Source: Cyclobacterium marinum DSM 745 (GTDB lineage: Bacteria > Bacteroidota > Bacteroidia > Cytophagales > Cyclobacteriaceae). Taken from it: a stretch of 64,000 bases of DNA. Shown one piece after another: positions 9,079 to 18,194 of this stretch. The notes beneath the pieces were generated by a model. The model searched no databases, was not told the DNA's origin, and was given only the letters and a program-made list of their open reading frames with translations. Position 1 is the stretch's first letter. Each line of letters begins with the position of its first letter. The stretch spans positions 5,004,001 through 5,068,000 of the forward strand of contig NC_015914.1 of NCBI RefSeq assembly GCF_000222485.1, read 5' to 3'. The position numbers and the translations under genes are program-made.

Positions 9079-9153
9079 TAGGTCGTACCAGGCTCGAACT
9101 GGTGACCTCTGCCCTGTCAAGGCAGCGCTCTGAACCAACTGAGCTAACGACCT
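9079..9153 (-). tRNA. tRNA-Val (anticodon GAC)
   Basis: On the minus strand a full 75-base cloverleaf can be drawn. The acceptor stem AGGTCGT pairs with ACGACCT and A is the discriminator. The D arm is GCTC...GAGC, the anticodon stem CTGCC/GGCAG holds loop TTGACAG (anticodon GAC, codon GUC), and the T arm is ACCAG-TTCGAGC-CTGGT. CCA is not encoded. Confidence 0.95.
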
Positions 9154-9349
9154 AATTTGAGATGCAATTATACATGATATCACCGAATAAGGCAATCAAT
9201 TGCTGGTAAATCTATATCAATCAATAAGAATACATGGAAGCGATTTACTTATGGCTTCTTCTTATGCTCGAAGACTTTGGAAAGAGGTCAAGTAAATAAA
9301 TGAGCGAAGATGGTTGTTTTTAGTGGTTGATGGACTAATTTTTATGTTT

Positions 9350-9375
9350 AAAATAGAGGTATTCTTGTCTATTTT
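9350..9375 (-). terminator. Hairpin just after the kinase gene
   Basis: AAAATAGA/TCTATTTT (8 bp, 10-base loop) lies immediately downstream of the kinase stop on the minus strand. There is no clear U run after it, so termination is uncertain. Confidence 0.4.
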
Positions 9376-9378
9376 GGT

Positions 9379-10731
9379 TTAGAAGGTCAGTATAAAGGAA
9401 GTTTCTTTACCGGGAGTGGAATGTACCCTAATGCTCCCTCCATGCAAATGCATTATCTGCTTGGACAAACTTAGGCCAATTCCTGTTCCACCTTGCTTGG
9501 TAGTAAAAAAGGGGACAAATATTTCATCAATTTGATCCGCTTGAATACCTGGTCCATTGTCTTTAACTTCTATGTATTTTCTGCCTTGGGCATTGATGGC
9601 TGCTTTTATTGTCAGTATACCATCTTCTTTGGCCTGCATTGATTGAATGGCATTTTTGAAAAGGTTGATCAATACCTGTGCAATTTGTTTTTCATCCAAG
9701 AAAAACTCTAAATCCTCAGGTTCTACCAAAAGATTAATTAAGACCTTTTGCTTACTATTTTCCATTCGCATCAATACTTTCAATCGGTCTAGTAATGATT
9801 TTATTTGTACCAATGATTTGTCCGGACTTGGGAGATCAAGGAAGCTTCTATAAGACTTAACAAAGTCCATTAAATCTTCTCCCTGAATACGAATTACATT
9901 TAATCCTTTAACGGTGTTTTTTATTTGATCTTCATTTAAATTTTCCCATCTCAACTCTCCGGTTTCATCAATCTTATAGTAATTTGATAAAGATTCTGAA
10001 ATAGAGGTAATAGGAGTAATGGTATTCATGATTTCATGGGTAAGCACCCTAATCAGGCGTACCCATGAATCGGTTTCTTTTTCGTCCAATTCTTTGTGAA
10101 GATCCTGTACGGTCACTAGGAGCAAGGCTTTGCCTTCCATTTTAATGGGCACAGCCTTGAAAAACAATTGGTTTTTTTCCCGCTCATTTACCAATTGGTA
10201 ATACTTTTGTTCAAAAGGACCAAGGTTTTCAATTAACTCAAATAATTTTTGATCAATTTGTTGCAGTTGTTTGACATGCAAAAGTGGTCTGAAGTTGAGA
10301 AGTTTTTCCAAAAAGGGATTTGAAAAAAGAATATGACCTTTTTCATCAATGGTCATAATGCCTATGTCTATCTGCTTTAAAATTTCCTGGTAATACCTTT
10401 CCCTTGCCTGAAGTTGTAATTGTACATCCTGAATCAGTTGGTTTACCCGGTTTAAACTGCTGTTTAATTCTTTAAAGGATTGAATGGAAACTTTTTCTGG
10501 AAAACGAAGGGTGAAATCTTCATTTCTAATAGCATCGAAAAAATAGGCTATTTTTCTATTGGTCTTATTTATAGTAGTGATTAGGACGAAAGTTTGAAAA
10601 CCTATGCTTAATAACAATGCAGCACCCAAACTGTACCATTGAGTCACAATAAAATAGGCCGAACCTAAAGCTGATACTGTGATCAAAAGTACCCTGATGA
10701 TCAATTGAAAATAGAAATTCCGGCTGGCCAT
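9379..10731 (-). CDS. NtrB-like sensor histidine kinase
   Basis: 450-residue membrane histidine kinase, partner of the adjacent sigma-54 activator. Two membrane segments (about 8-28 and 33-52) are separated by only a few residues, so there is almost no periplasmic sensor and the signal is probably sensed in the membrane or cytoplasm. A HAMP-like region (about 55-105), a PAS domain (about 112-215) and HisKA with VLTHEIMNTITP (phospho-His 232) follow. The ATPase part shows the N box NLFKNAIQSM, G1 DNGPGIQ, F box FVPFFTTK and G2 GGTGIGLSLS. Its ATG overlaps the regulator stop by one base, so the two genes are coupled. The divergent efflux cluster is the likely regulon. Confidence 0.93.
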   Translation of the reverse strand: MASRNFYFQLIIRVLLITVSALGSAYFIVTQWYSLGAALLLSIGFQTFVLITTINKTNRKIAYFFDAIRNEDFTLRFPEKVSIQSFKELNSSLNRVNQLIQDVQLQLQARERYYQEILKQIDIGIMTIDEKGHILFSNPFLEKLLNFRPLLHVKQLQQIDQKLFELIENLGPFEQKYYQLVNEREKNQLFFKAVPIKMEGKALLLVTVQDLHKELDEKETDSWVRLIRVLTHEIMNTITPITSISESLSNYYKIDETGELRWENLNEDQIKNTVKGLNVIRIQGEDLMDFVKSYRSFLDLPSPDKSLVQIKSLLDRLKVLMRMENSKQKVLINLLVEPEDLEFFLDEKQIAQVLINLFKNAIQSMQAKEDGILTIKAAINAQGRKYIEVKDNGPGIQADQIDEIFVPFFTTKQGGTGIGLSLSKQIMHLHGGSIRVHSTPGKETSFILTF

Positions 10732-12107
10732 CAGTCTCTGATTTTTTTTATTTTATTGTATAAAGTTTGTCTGGATATACCCAATCGTTCAGCTGCTAGC
10801 GTATAATTTCCATCACATTTTTTGAGTGTGTTTTCTATCATCAAGGCTTCCATTTCTTCTAATGAACCGGGGAAAGAGTCAAATGAAGAGATGGCTGCTG
10901 AATTTAGGAAAAAGTCGGATGGTTTTAACACATTTCCTTCACTTAGGATCACGGCTCTTTCCATGGTATGTTGCAATTCCCTAACATTTCCTGGCCATTT
11001 GTATTTCAGCAATTTTTCCTCCGAAGATTGATTGATGCGCAAACCCGGTTTCCCGTATTTGTGCATGAATTTTTCCAAGAAATATTGACACAATACCAGA
11101 ATGTCTTCACCTCTTTTTCTTAAAGGAGGGACGTCTACGTGAATGGTATTGATTCTATACATTAAATCCTCCCTAAAAAGCCCATCACTAACCATTTTTT
11201 CAAGATCACAATTAGTCGCACATATAAGCCTTATATCCACTGGCACTGGCTTATTTGAGCCTACTCTTACTATGGTTCTGTTTTGAATGGCGGAAAGTAA
11301 TTTGGTTTGCATTTTCAAAGAAAGATTTCCAATCTCATCTAGAAATAAGGTACCACCATCAGCCGCCTCAAATTTACCTATACGTTCTTCTTTGGCATCT
11401 GTAAAGGCTCCTTTTGAGTGACCAAACAGCTCACTTTCAAACAGAGTCTCTGAAATGGACCCCATATCTACTCCTATAAATATTTCATTACTTCTTTGCG
11501 AACACCTGTGAATTTCTCTTGCTATTAACTCTTTACCCGTACCATTTTCTCCGGTTACCAAAACATTGACATCTGTCTGAGCTACTTTCCGAGTCAGTTT
11601 TAAAGCGTTTTTAATGGCTTCGGATTGCCCTATTATAGCATGGTTATGTTGGTTTATGACTTGTTTGAGGTTGTGTTCTTTTTTTTGAAGTTGGATGACT
11701 TGCTTTTGGGACTTTCTGAGTTGGTATGCTGATCTGACAGTTGCCAGCATGCGTTCATTGCTCCAGGGTTTTAAAATAAAATCTACAGCACCATTTTTAA
11801 TTGCTTTGACGGCAAGGTCTATGGAGCCATAGGCAGTCATCATTATTACTGAGATGTAAGGAGCTTTTTCTTTGATCTGATTGAGCCAAAAAAGCCCTTC
11901 ATTGCCAGAATTGACTCCCGCGGAAAAATTCATGTCCAATAAAACAATGTCTATATCAGAAAATCCTGGATAAGATGGTATCTGCTTGGGATTGTTTAGT
12001 GTTACTACATGTTTGTATTCAAACTGTAATAAGATCTCCAAAGCACTCAACATGCTTTTGTTATCATCAATCACCAGAATTTTAGCATCGATCATTTTTG
12101 TATTCAA
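10731..12107 (-). CDS. NtrC-family sigma-54-dependent response regulator
   Basis: 458-residue activator that remodels sigma-54 RNA polymerase. The receiver (1-125) has IDD near 14, phosphoacceptor Asp58 (IVLLDMN), MMTAY and ILKPW. The AAA+ domain has Walker A GENGTGKE (186-193), the sigma-54 contact loop GAFTDA (233-238, the common Asp variant of GAFTGA that keeps the Phe-Thr pair) and Walker B GGTLFLDEIG (251-260). The C terminus is a Fis-type helix-turn-helix (NYTLAAERLGISRQTLYNKIK). It is transcribed away from the TolC-like gene; the 192-base gap holds a palindrome and a sigma-54-like promoter that make it the probable regulator of the export cluster. Confidence 0.95.
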   Translation of the reverse strand: MNTKMIDAKILVIDDNKSMLSALEILLQFEYKHVVTLNNPKQIPSYPGFSDIDIVLLDMNFSAGVNSGNEGLFWLNQIKEKAPYISVIMMTAYGSIDLAVKAIKNGAVDFILKPWSNERMLATVRSAYQLRKSQKQVIQLQKKEHNLKQVINQHNHAIIGQSEAIKNALKLTRKVAQTDVNVLVTGENGTGKELIAREIHRCSQRSNEIFIGVDMGSISETLFESELFGHSKGAFTDAKEERIGKFEAADGGTLFLDEIGNLSLKMQTKLLSAIQNRTIVRVGSNKPVPVDIRLICATNCDLEKMVSDGLFREDLMYRINTIHVDVPPLRKRGEDILVLCQYFLEKFMHKYGKPGLRINQSSEEKLLKYKWPGNVRELQHTMERAVILSEGNVLKPSDFFLNSAAISSFDSFPGSLEEMEALMIENTLKKCDGNYTLAAERLGISRQTLYNKIKKIRD

Positions 12108-12155
12108 TTAGTACCGGGTTAAAACTACTATTCCTCTAGATAACCTGCTAAAAAG

Positions 12156-12172
12156 TGTCAAAATTTTTGACA
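12156..12172. promoter_or_regulatory. 17-bp perfect palindrome, probable activator (UAS) site
   Basis: TGTCAAAATTTTTGACA is a perfect inverted repeat of TGTCAAAA around a single base. It lies about 95 bp upstream of the sigma-54-like element at 12257 and about 50 bp from the activator gene start. That is the distance at which NtrC-family dimers usually bind. Binding itself is inferred. Confidence 0.6.
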
Positions 12173-12220
12173 AATCACGTACAATAATTTTACAACTCCT
12201 CTTGAATATAATAGATAAAT

Positions 12221-12234
12221 AGTTGTATACAACT
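12221..12234. promoter_or_regulatory. 14-bp perfect palindrome
   Basis: AGTTGTATACAACT lies 23 bp before the sigma-54-like element. It is too close to be a typical enhancer, so it may be a second operator or a chance palindrome in AT-rich DNA. Confidence 0.3.
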
Positions 12235-12256
12235 GTATATCAGCACAATAATAATT

Positions 12257-12273
12257 CTGGCATGAGGCTGGTA
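12257..12273 (+). promoter_or_regulatory. Sigma-54-like -24/-12 promoter of the export cluster
   Basis: CTGGCATGAGGCTGGTA matches the consensus YTGGCACGRNNNTTGCW in register with three mismatches. The -24 GG is kept, but the -12 GC is replaced by GT. Transcription would start near 12284, about 16 bases before the TolC-like ATG. The palindrome upstream and the divergent sigma-54 activator support the assignment. Confidence 0.5.
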
Positions 12274-12299
12274 TAAGTGTTTCACAGAATTATTAACGT

Positions 12300-13646
12300 A
12301 TGGCACTAAAATTAAAAGCATTTCTACTTCTACTAAGTTTTTTTACCTTGAAGGTACAAGCACAATCATCCTGGTCTTTGGAAGAATGTGTGGCCTATGC
12401 AATGGTACATAACCTGGAAGTAAAGGATTTTGAATATGTCTCCCAATCAGGCAAGGAGAACTATAGGCAATCTATTAGAAACCTACTTCCCCGAATAGAT
12501 GCGTCTACGGGATACAACATAAATTATGGTAGAAGTACTGATCCATTCACCAATGATGTGGTTACCAATGAATTCTTTTCCAATGGATATTCTCTAAGTT
12601 CCTCAATTGATTTGTTTCAGGGATTTCTTAAAATGAATGCCATTAAAACCTCTCGATTTATATATGAGGCAAATCTACAGGAAACCTTACAACAAAAATA
12701 TTTACTTGCCTTTAGGGTGATGCGTGCATTTTATGACGTTCGCTTTTATGAGGAATTGGTAGAAGTTGCCAAAGGACAAACAGAGGTTTCTCAGGCAAAT
12801 TATAGTTTGGTAAAAAGACAAATTGAGTTAGGTTTAAAAGCAGGTGCTGACCTTTATGAATCAGAATCACTTTTACTGTCAGACAAGCTTAACCTTACCC
12901 AAAGTGAAAACAAGTTGGAACTAGCAAAGCTTCAATTGATGCAAGAGATGAACTTAGAGGATAGAGATAATTTCTACGTCGCAAGGAAAAAGCAAGAGGA
13001 TGGTTTTCAGCAGGTTTTTCAAGCCATTCATACTGATTCCATCTACCAACAGGCAGAAAACTTTCTTCCCTTGCTTAAAGCGCAGGAATTCCGCATAAAT
13101 GCTGCCAGAAAACAAATCGATGTAAACAGGGCTTACCTGTATCCGTCACTTTCACTTTATGCCAATATTGGAACGGGGTATTTTCAAACAACAAGAGATA
13201 CTTTAGGGAATACAATAGAATTCAGGAATCAGATCAGGGACAATACCTACAGAGCGGTCGGTTTGAGTTTAAATATTCCAATTAGCAGGGGATGGTCCAC
13301 AAGATCCCGAATTAAACAAAGTAAAATTGATCTGCTTAGGGTAGAAAATAATTTTGAAATTCAAAAACAGACGGTCTATAATGATATTCAGCAATTGGTA
13401 GTAGAAAACAAAGCCCTGCAGAATGAATATGCTCAAAGCCTGCAGAAAGTAAAAGCTCAAGAACTTACATTTCTTATTGCTCAAAGACGATATGAAAAAG
13501 GGCTTATTAGTATTTTAGAGCTTACAAGTGCAAAAAATCTATTTTCTGCTGCCCAAAATGAGAACTTGGAAGTAGGCTTGCGCCTTGAAGTGAATAACAG
13601 TACCATCGATTTTTATAGGGGAGTATCCCTTTTTAACATTCAATAA
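12300..13646 (+). CDS. TolC-family outer membrane efflux channel
   Basis: 448 residues with a signal peptide ending VQAQ (about 1-22). The rest is the duplicated alpha-helical-barrel/beta-strand fold of outer membrane efflux proteins. It begins SSWSLEECVAYAMVHNLEVKD, a typical first helix of the family, and has long helical stretches and Tyr/Asn-rich strand segments (SLYANIGTGYFQTT and AVGLSLNIPISRGW). It would form the exit duct for substrate delivered by the adaptor and ABC permeases encoded next. It is the first gene of the cluster; the HlyD-like gene starts three bases after its stop, so the two are co-transcribed. Confidence 0.92.
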   Translation: MALKLKAFLLLLSFFTLKVQAQSSWSLEECVAYAMVHNLEVKDFEYVSQSGKENYRQSIRNLLPRIDASTGYNINYGRSTDPFTNDVVTNEFFSNGYSLSSSIDLFQGFLKMNAIKTSRFIYEANLQETLQQKYLLAFRVMRAFYDVRFYEELVEVAKGQTEVSQANYSLVKRQIELGLKAGADLYESESLLLSDKLNLTQSENKLELAKLQLMQEMNLEDRDNFYVARKKQEDGFQQVFQAIHTDSIYQQAENFLPLLKAQEFRINAARKQIDVNRAYLYPSLSLYANIGTGYFQTTRDTLGNTIEFRNQIRDNTYRAVGLSLNIPISRGWSTRSRIKQSKIDLLRVENNFEIQKQTVYNDIQQLVVENKALQNEYAQSLQKVKAQELTFLIAQRRYEKGLISILELTSAKNLFSAAQNENLEVGLRLEVNNSTIDFYRGVSLFNIQ

Positions 13647-13649
13647 CTT

Positions 13650-14900
13650 ATGGATATTATACTTGAAAAGAAAAAAGGGCTAAGGCCGAAACATTACGGA
13701 TACATTGCTGTGGCAGCACTGTTGATCTATGCAGCTTATCAGCTTTGGTTTACCAGTTCTGTCTCTACTTTCCGTACGGAAAAGGGCAAATTATCCATAG
13801 CCGAGGTAGTTGAGGGGAAATTCGATGACTATATCACCATCAACGGAAATGTCGCCCCCATTGCCACCATTTATATGGATGCCTATGAGGGAGGTAGAGT
13901 TACGGAGAAATTAATTGAAGAAGGGGCTATTGTTAAAAAAGGGGACATTATTCTGGTGTTAGAAAACAGAAACCTATATGAACAAATACTCGCCAGCGAA
14001 AGTAACCTGGCCCTTAAGCAAAATGATTTGCGTTCTACAAAACTAACGTTTGATTCAAGGCAGGTGGAAGGAAGGAAATCTCTGGCAACAGCAAGTACCA
14101 ACCTTCAAAGGTTTAAAAGAAATTATGAGCAAAACAAAGCGCTGTATGAAGAAGAATTAATTTCCAGAGAAGAATACCTGATCGCTAAAGAGAATTATGA
14201 ACTTTCTGAAAAGCAATATGAAATCGTAAAACTTCAGACCGAACAGGACAAAGAATTGCGTGAAACTTCACTGACTGGCCTAGATACCGATCTAGAGCGG
14301 ATGGAAAAGACCTTGTCTATGGTGTATGAGCGACTGGATCATTTGAATGTGCGTGCACCGGCAGACGGGCAATTGGGATTTTTGGATGCGGAAATTGGGC
14401 AGAGCATCGCTCAGGGAGAGCGCATAGGTCAGATCAATGTATTGACTGATTACAAAATCGAAGCGGACATTGATGAGCATTATATTGACAGGGTTCAACG
14501 AGATTTAATGGCCGTATTGGAGCGGAATGGCAAGGATTTCAGTTTGCGGCTTAGGAAAGTATATCCGGAGGTTAGAAGTGGAAAATTTAGGGTTGACTTG
14601 GTTTTCACTGAGGACAAACCTGAAAACATAAGAACCGGGCAAAGTTATAATATCAAATTGCAACTAGGAGAGTCCTCTGATGCCATGTTATTGCCAAAAG
14701 GAAGTTTTTTCCAGAGTACGGGAGGTCAATGGGTCTTTGTCGTTAACCAGGATGGGGACGAAGCCATAAAGAGAAACATTAGAATAGGAAAGCAAAATGC
14801 CAGGTATTATGAAATTCTGGATGGCTTGCAGCCAGGTGAAAAAGTAATCACAAGTAACTATGACAATTTTGGTGAGGCCGATAGAATAGTTATGAACTGA
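13650..14900 (+). CDS. HlyD/MacA-like periplasmic adaptor
   Basis: 416-residue membrane fusion protein. A single N-terminal membrane segment (about 17-34, YGYIAVAALLIYAAYQLWF) anchors it. A split lipoyl/biotinyl domain follows (GGRVTEKLIEEGAIVKKGDIIL near 80-105 and LNVRAPADGQLGFLDAEIGQSI near 230-255). A long coiled-coil hairpin lies between the halves (about 110-225, rich in Glu, Leu and Lys), with a beta-barrel and a membrane-proximal domain at the end (GLQPGEKVITSNY). It links the inner-membrane ABC permeases to the TolC-like channel. Its position between channel and ATPase is the MacA/B-type tripartite arrangement. Confidence 0.92.
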   Translation: MDIILEKKKGLRPKHYGYIAVAALLIYAAYQLWFTSSVSTFRTEKGKLSIAEVVEGKFDDYITINGNVAPIATIYMDAYEGGRVTEKLIEEGAIVKKGDIILVLENRNLYEQILASESNLALKQNDLRSTKLTFDSRQVEGRKSLATASTNLQRFKRNYEQNKALYEEELISREEYLIAKENYELSEKQYEIVKLQTEQDKELRETSLTGLDTDLERMEKTLSMVYERLDHLNVRAPADGQLGFLDAEIGQSIAQGERIGQINVLTDYKIEADIDEHYIDRVQRDLMAVLERNGKDFSLRLRKVYPEVRSGKFRVDLVFTEDKPENIRTGQSYNIKLQLGESSDAMLLPKGSFFQSTGGQWVFVVNQDGDEAIKRNIRIGKQNARYYEILDGLQPGEKVITSNYDNFGEADRIVMN

Positions 14901-14967
14901 TCTACTCCTAAAGCAAATACATCAAAAAAGATAGCATAACTAAGCAATAGAAAAAATTAGATAAGAT

Positions 14968-15663
14968 ATGATAACCATCAAAGATTTAGTAAAAAGCTTT
15001 CGTACAGAGGAGGTAGAAACCCTCGCGCTAAATAAAGTAAATCTCAAAGTTGAAGCAGGAGAGTTTGTAGCCATTATGGGCCCATCAGGCTGCGGAAAAT
15101 CCACCTTGCTCAACATTATAGGCATGTTGGATAATCCAACTGAAGGCAGTTACAATTTTGCATCAAATGAGGTAGCAGGACTCCGTGAGAATCAGAGAAC
15201 ACAGCTCCGAAAAGGAAACCTGGGCTTTGTTTTCCAAAGCTTTAATTTAATAGATGAATTGACCGTTTTTGAAAATGTGGAGCTGCCTCTTATTTATTTG
15301 AAAATGGGCAAAGCAGAACGCAGAGAAAAGGTAATGCAGGTTTTGGAGCGGATGAAAATTGCCCACCGTGAAAAACATTTTCCGCATCAATTGTCCGGAG
15401 GACAACAGCAGCGTGTAGCCATAGCTAGGGCAGTAGTCACCAAGCCCAAGTTGATCCTGGCTGATGAACCTACAGGTAACTTGGATTCGAAAAATGGAAT
15501 GCAAGTAATGAACTTGTTGACCGAACTAAATCAAGAAGGAACGACCATCGTGATGGTAACCCACTCTGAGCATGACTCTCATTTCGCACACCGTGTAGTT
15601 AACTTGTTCGATGGTCAAATTGTAACAGAAAGTCAAAATAGAGCCATAGGAGCCGAATTATAA
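14968..15663 (+). CDS. MacB/LolD-type ABC transporter ATPase
   Basis: 231-residue nucleotide-binding subunit that drives the FtsX-type permeases. Walker A is GPSGCGKST (from residue 38), the Q loop is FVFQ (Gln90), the signature is [14 protein letters not shown] (from 142), Walker B with D loop is [14 protein letters not shown] (162-175), and the switch His is in VTHSE (199). All catalytic residues are intact. The FtsX-type permease gene starts 40 bases downstream. It is the only ATPase at the front of the cluster, while a second, slightly divergent one closes it. Confidence 0.94.
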   Translation: MITIKDLVKSFRTEEVETLALNKVNLKVEAGEFVAIMGPSGCGKSTLLNIIGMLDNPTEGSYNFASNEVAGLRENQRTQLRKGNLGFVFQSFNLIDELTVFENVELPLIYLKMGKAERREKVMQVLERMKIAHREKHFPHQLSGGQQQRVAIARAVVTKPKLILADEPTGNLDSKNGMQVMNLLTELNQEGTTIVMVTHSEHDSHFAHRVVNLFDGQIVTESQNRAIGAEL

Positions 15664-15703
15664 ACGTTCCAAAATACTCGCAACATTTTAGATACTGGCA
15701 ATA

Positions 15704-18100
15704 ATGATCAAAAACTACCTAAAAATAGCTTGGCGAAGCCTACTTAAAAACAAGGTCCTATTCTCTATCAATACCCTGGGTTTGGCATTGGGAATAGCTT
15801 CTTGCGTCATCATTTCTCATTTTGTCCTGGATGAATTGAGTTATGACCAGTTCAATGTGAAGGCCGATCAAATTTCAAGGATTGTTTTTAGAGCCAAGGT
15901 AAATGGTGAGGAGATAAAAGAAGGAGTGGTGATGGCCCCTGTTGCACAGACGCTTAAGGAGGAATACCCCGAAGTGCTTGATGCAACTAGGATTCGAAGG
16001 GTTGGGACACCGAAAATTACTATTGACAACCAGTCTTACAGAGATGGGAGATTTGCTTATGTAGATCCAAATTTCTTCGACATCTTTAGCCTGCCTATAA
16101 TAGAGGGAAATGCTGTAAATCCGCTGGATCAGCCAAATACTGCCGTTATAACTACATCATTGGCTTTAAAGTATTTTGGAACCAAGGATGCAACAGGGAA
16201 TTTGTTTTACCTGGAAAGTCAGGAACAACCCTATACCATTACGGGAGTTATTGAGGAGATGCCTGAAAATGCCCATTTTCATTTTGACCTTTTTGCCTCA
16301 ATGAAAGGATTTCCCGAAGCAAATAGTAATTCTTGGTTCAAAGGTGATTTTTTCACCTATCTCTTGCTGGAAAAGGGATTTGATCACCAACAATTGGAGG
16401 CCAAACTGCCGGATTTGATTGGGAAATACATGGGGCCTTCCATGCAGGAAGAAATGGGCCTGTCCTTTGATGAATTTACCAAAGACAACCAACTTGGTTT
16501 TATCTTACAACCCTTGACTGACATTCATTTGCACTCCGACAATGCCTCCTACAGCGAATTAGAAGAAGGTGGGGACATTAAATACGTGTACATATTCAGT
16601 GCAATAGCCTTGTTTATGCTTTTGATTGCTTGTGCCAATTTTATTAACCTGACAACAGCAACTGCTGCCAAGAGGGCAAAAGAGGTCGGCATCCGCAAAG
16701 TATTGGGTGCCGATAAGAAAATGCTTTTCTACCAGTTTATCTCCGAATCCTTTATAGCAAGTACTGCAGCCATGCTTCTGGCGGTTGTTTTCGTTATTGT
16801 TATCCATCCTTTTTATGTGGAGTTTTCTGGGAAAGCACTTGAGTTATCCTACTTTTTGCAGCCACAGCTGCTATTGACTCTGCCCGTATTTACTTTATTG
16901 ATAAGTCTTTTGGCAGGAAGCTATCCAGCCATTTATTTGTCTTCCTTTCGGGCCATTCAGGGTTTAACCAATAGTGTTTCAGGGGGATCAAATAAAAGTT
17001 TTCGAAGTGCATTGGTGGTGTTTCAATTTGTGATTTCGGCAGGGCTAATATTGGCGACCTTGGTGGTCAATCAGCAAATGAACTATATTCAAAACAAAGA
17101 TCTTGGCTACGATAGGGACCAAATTCTGGTCATTAGGGATGCTTATCTGTTGGAAAATAATCAGGAAGCCTTTAAAAATGAGTTGATAAAAAATCCTAAA
17201 GTAAGCGCTGTGACCCAGTCTTCCTTTGTACCAGCAGGCCCTTCGGACAATAATGTGACACAGGTTTATATCAATGGTCAATTCAATCGGCGGATGCCAG
17301 TGTTCAATATTGACGAAAACTATATTCCTACAATGGAAATGGAAATGGTTGCAGGAAGAAATTTTTCAAGAGATTTTGGCGCTGATTCATCAAATGTGAT
17401 CCTTAACCAAACGGCAGCTAAAATTTTTGGCTTTGATGATGATCCCATTGGAAAAACCATCTCTGATGGAACCCATACAAGTAGGGTAATAGGCGTGGTA
17501 AAAGACTTTCACTTTAAATCTTTGCATCAACCTATAGAACCTTTATTGATGTATTTCAGGCCTTATGGTGGCTTGATCGTGAAAGCCAAACCATTGAACA
17601 TGACTGCTCTCATTGATGAGACGCAATCGTTGTGGAATTCTTTCGGTACTGCAGAACCTTTTGGCTTTTCCCTTATGGATGATTCCTACCAAAGGGCTTA
17701 TCAGACCGAACAAAATATGGGAAATGTTTTAAATGGTTTTGCACTATTGACCATTGCTGTCGCTTGTTTGGGACTATTTGGGCTGGTCACTTTTACCGCC
17801 GAACAACGTTTTAGGGAAATTGGGATTAGAAAAGTTTTGGGTGCTACTGTTTTTCAGATTGTATCCATGCTTACCAAAGATTTTCTTCTTTTGGTGGGGA
17901 TCTCTTTCTTCTTCGCCTTTCCTATCGGGTATTATCTGATGGAGAATTGGTTACAGGGATTTGCCTTCCGAATAGAGGTTTATTGGTGGATATATGGCTT
18001 GGCTGCCTTGATTACGCTTTTTATTGCCTTTTCCACAATTGGCTACAAGAGCCTTATGGCGGCAAATTTAGATCCCGCAAAAGCAATTAAGGAAGATTAA
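15704..18100 (+). CDS. FtsX/MacB-like ABC permease 1
   Basis: 798 residues in a duplicated MacB layout: a first membrane helix (about 20-42), a periplasmic MacB_PCD-like domain, and a first FtsX unit (about 285-400) carrying KRAKEVGIRKVLGADKKM. A fourth helix, a second periplasmic domain and a second FtsX unit with QRFREIGIRKVLGATVFQI (about 675-790) follow. Such double-unit permeases act as mechanotransmission subunits rather than classical channels and move substrate from the periplasmic side. The N terminus (MIKNYLKIAWRSLLKNK) is nearly shared by its four neighbours, showing paralogous expansion. A gap of 94 bases separates it from the next permease. Confidence 0.92.
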   Translation: MIKNYLKIAWRSLLKNKVLFSINTLGLALGIASCVIISHFVLDELSYDQFNVKADQISRIVFRAKVNGEEIKEGVVMAPVAQTLKEEYPEVLDATRIRRVGTPKITIDNQSYRDGRFAYVDPNFFDIFSLPIIEGNAVNPLDQPNTAVITTSLALKYFGTKDATGNLFYLESQEQPYTITGVIEEMPENAHFHFDLFASMKGFPEANSNSWFKGDFFTYLLLEKGFDHQQLEAKLPDLIGKYMGPSMQEEMGLSFDEFTKDNQLGFILQPLTDIHLHSDNASYSELEEGGDIKYVYIFSAIALFMLLIACANFINLTTATAAKRAKEVGIRKVLGADKKMLFYQFISESFIASTAAMLLAVVFVIVIHPFYVEFSGKALELSYFLQPQLLLTLPVFTLLISLLAGSYPAIYLSSFRAIQGLTNSVSGGSNKSFRSALVVFQFVISAGLILATLVVNQQMNYIQNKDLGYDRDQILVIRDAYLLENNQEAFKNELIKNPKVSAVTQSSFVPAGPSDNNVTQVYINGQFNRRMPVFNIDENYIPTMEMEMVAGRNFSRDFGADSSNVILNQTAAKIFGFDDDPIGKTISDGTHTSRVIGVVKDFHFKSLHQPIEPLLMYFRPYGGLIVKAKPLNMTALIDETQSLWNSFGTAEPFGFSLMDDSYQRAYQTEQNMGNVLNGFALLTIAVACLGLFGLVTFTAEQRFREIGIRKVLGATVFQIVSMLTKDFLLLVGISFFFAFPIGYYLMENWLQGFAFRIEVYWWIYGLAALITLFIAFSTIGYKSLMAANLDPAKAIKED

Positions 18101-18194
18101 AATTTAGAAATACAATCGAATTACAAATCTGGCTAAACCATATAGAATAGTTAGTGAAGAAAAAAGAAGGTTAATATCAATTAAAATATTTGTC

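Noticed and set aside
9079..9153. tRNA-Asp
   Set aside because: The anticodon loop TTGACAG gives GAC, which reads GUC (Val); Asp would need GTC.
10731..12107. Defective sigma-54 activator because of GAFTDA in place of GAFTGA
   Set aside because: GAFTDA is a frequent natural variant in active enhancer-binding proteins; the Phe and Thr contacts remain.
18101..18194. Sigma-54 element before permease 2
   Set aside because: CTGGCTAAACCATATAG keeps only the -24 half; the -12 half does not match and no palindrome is nearby.
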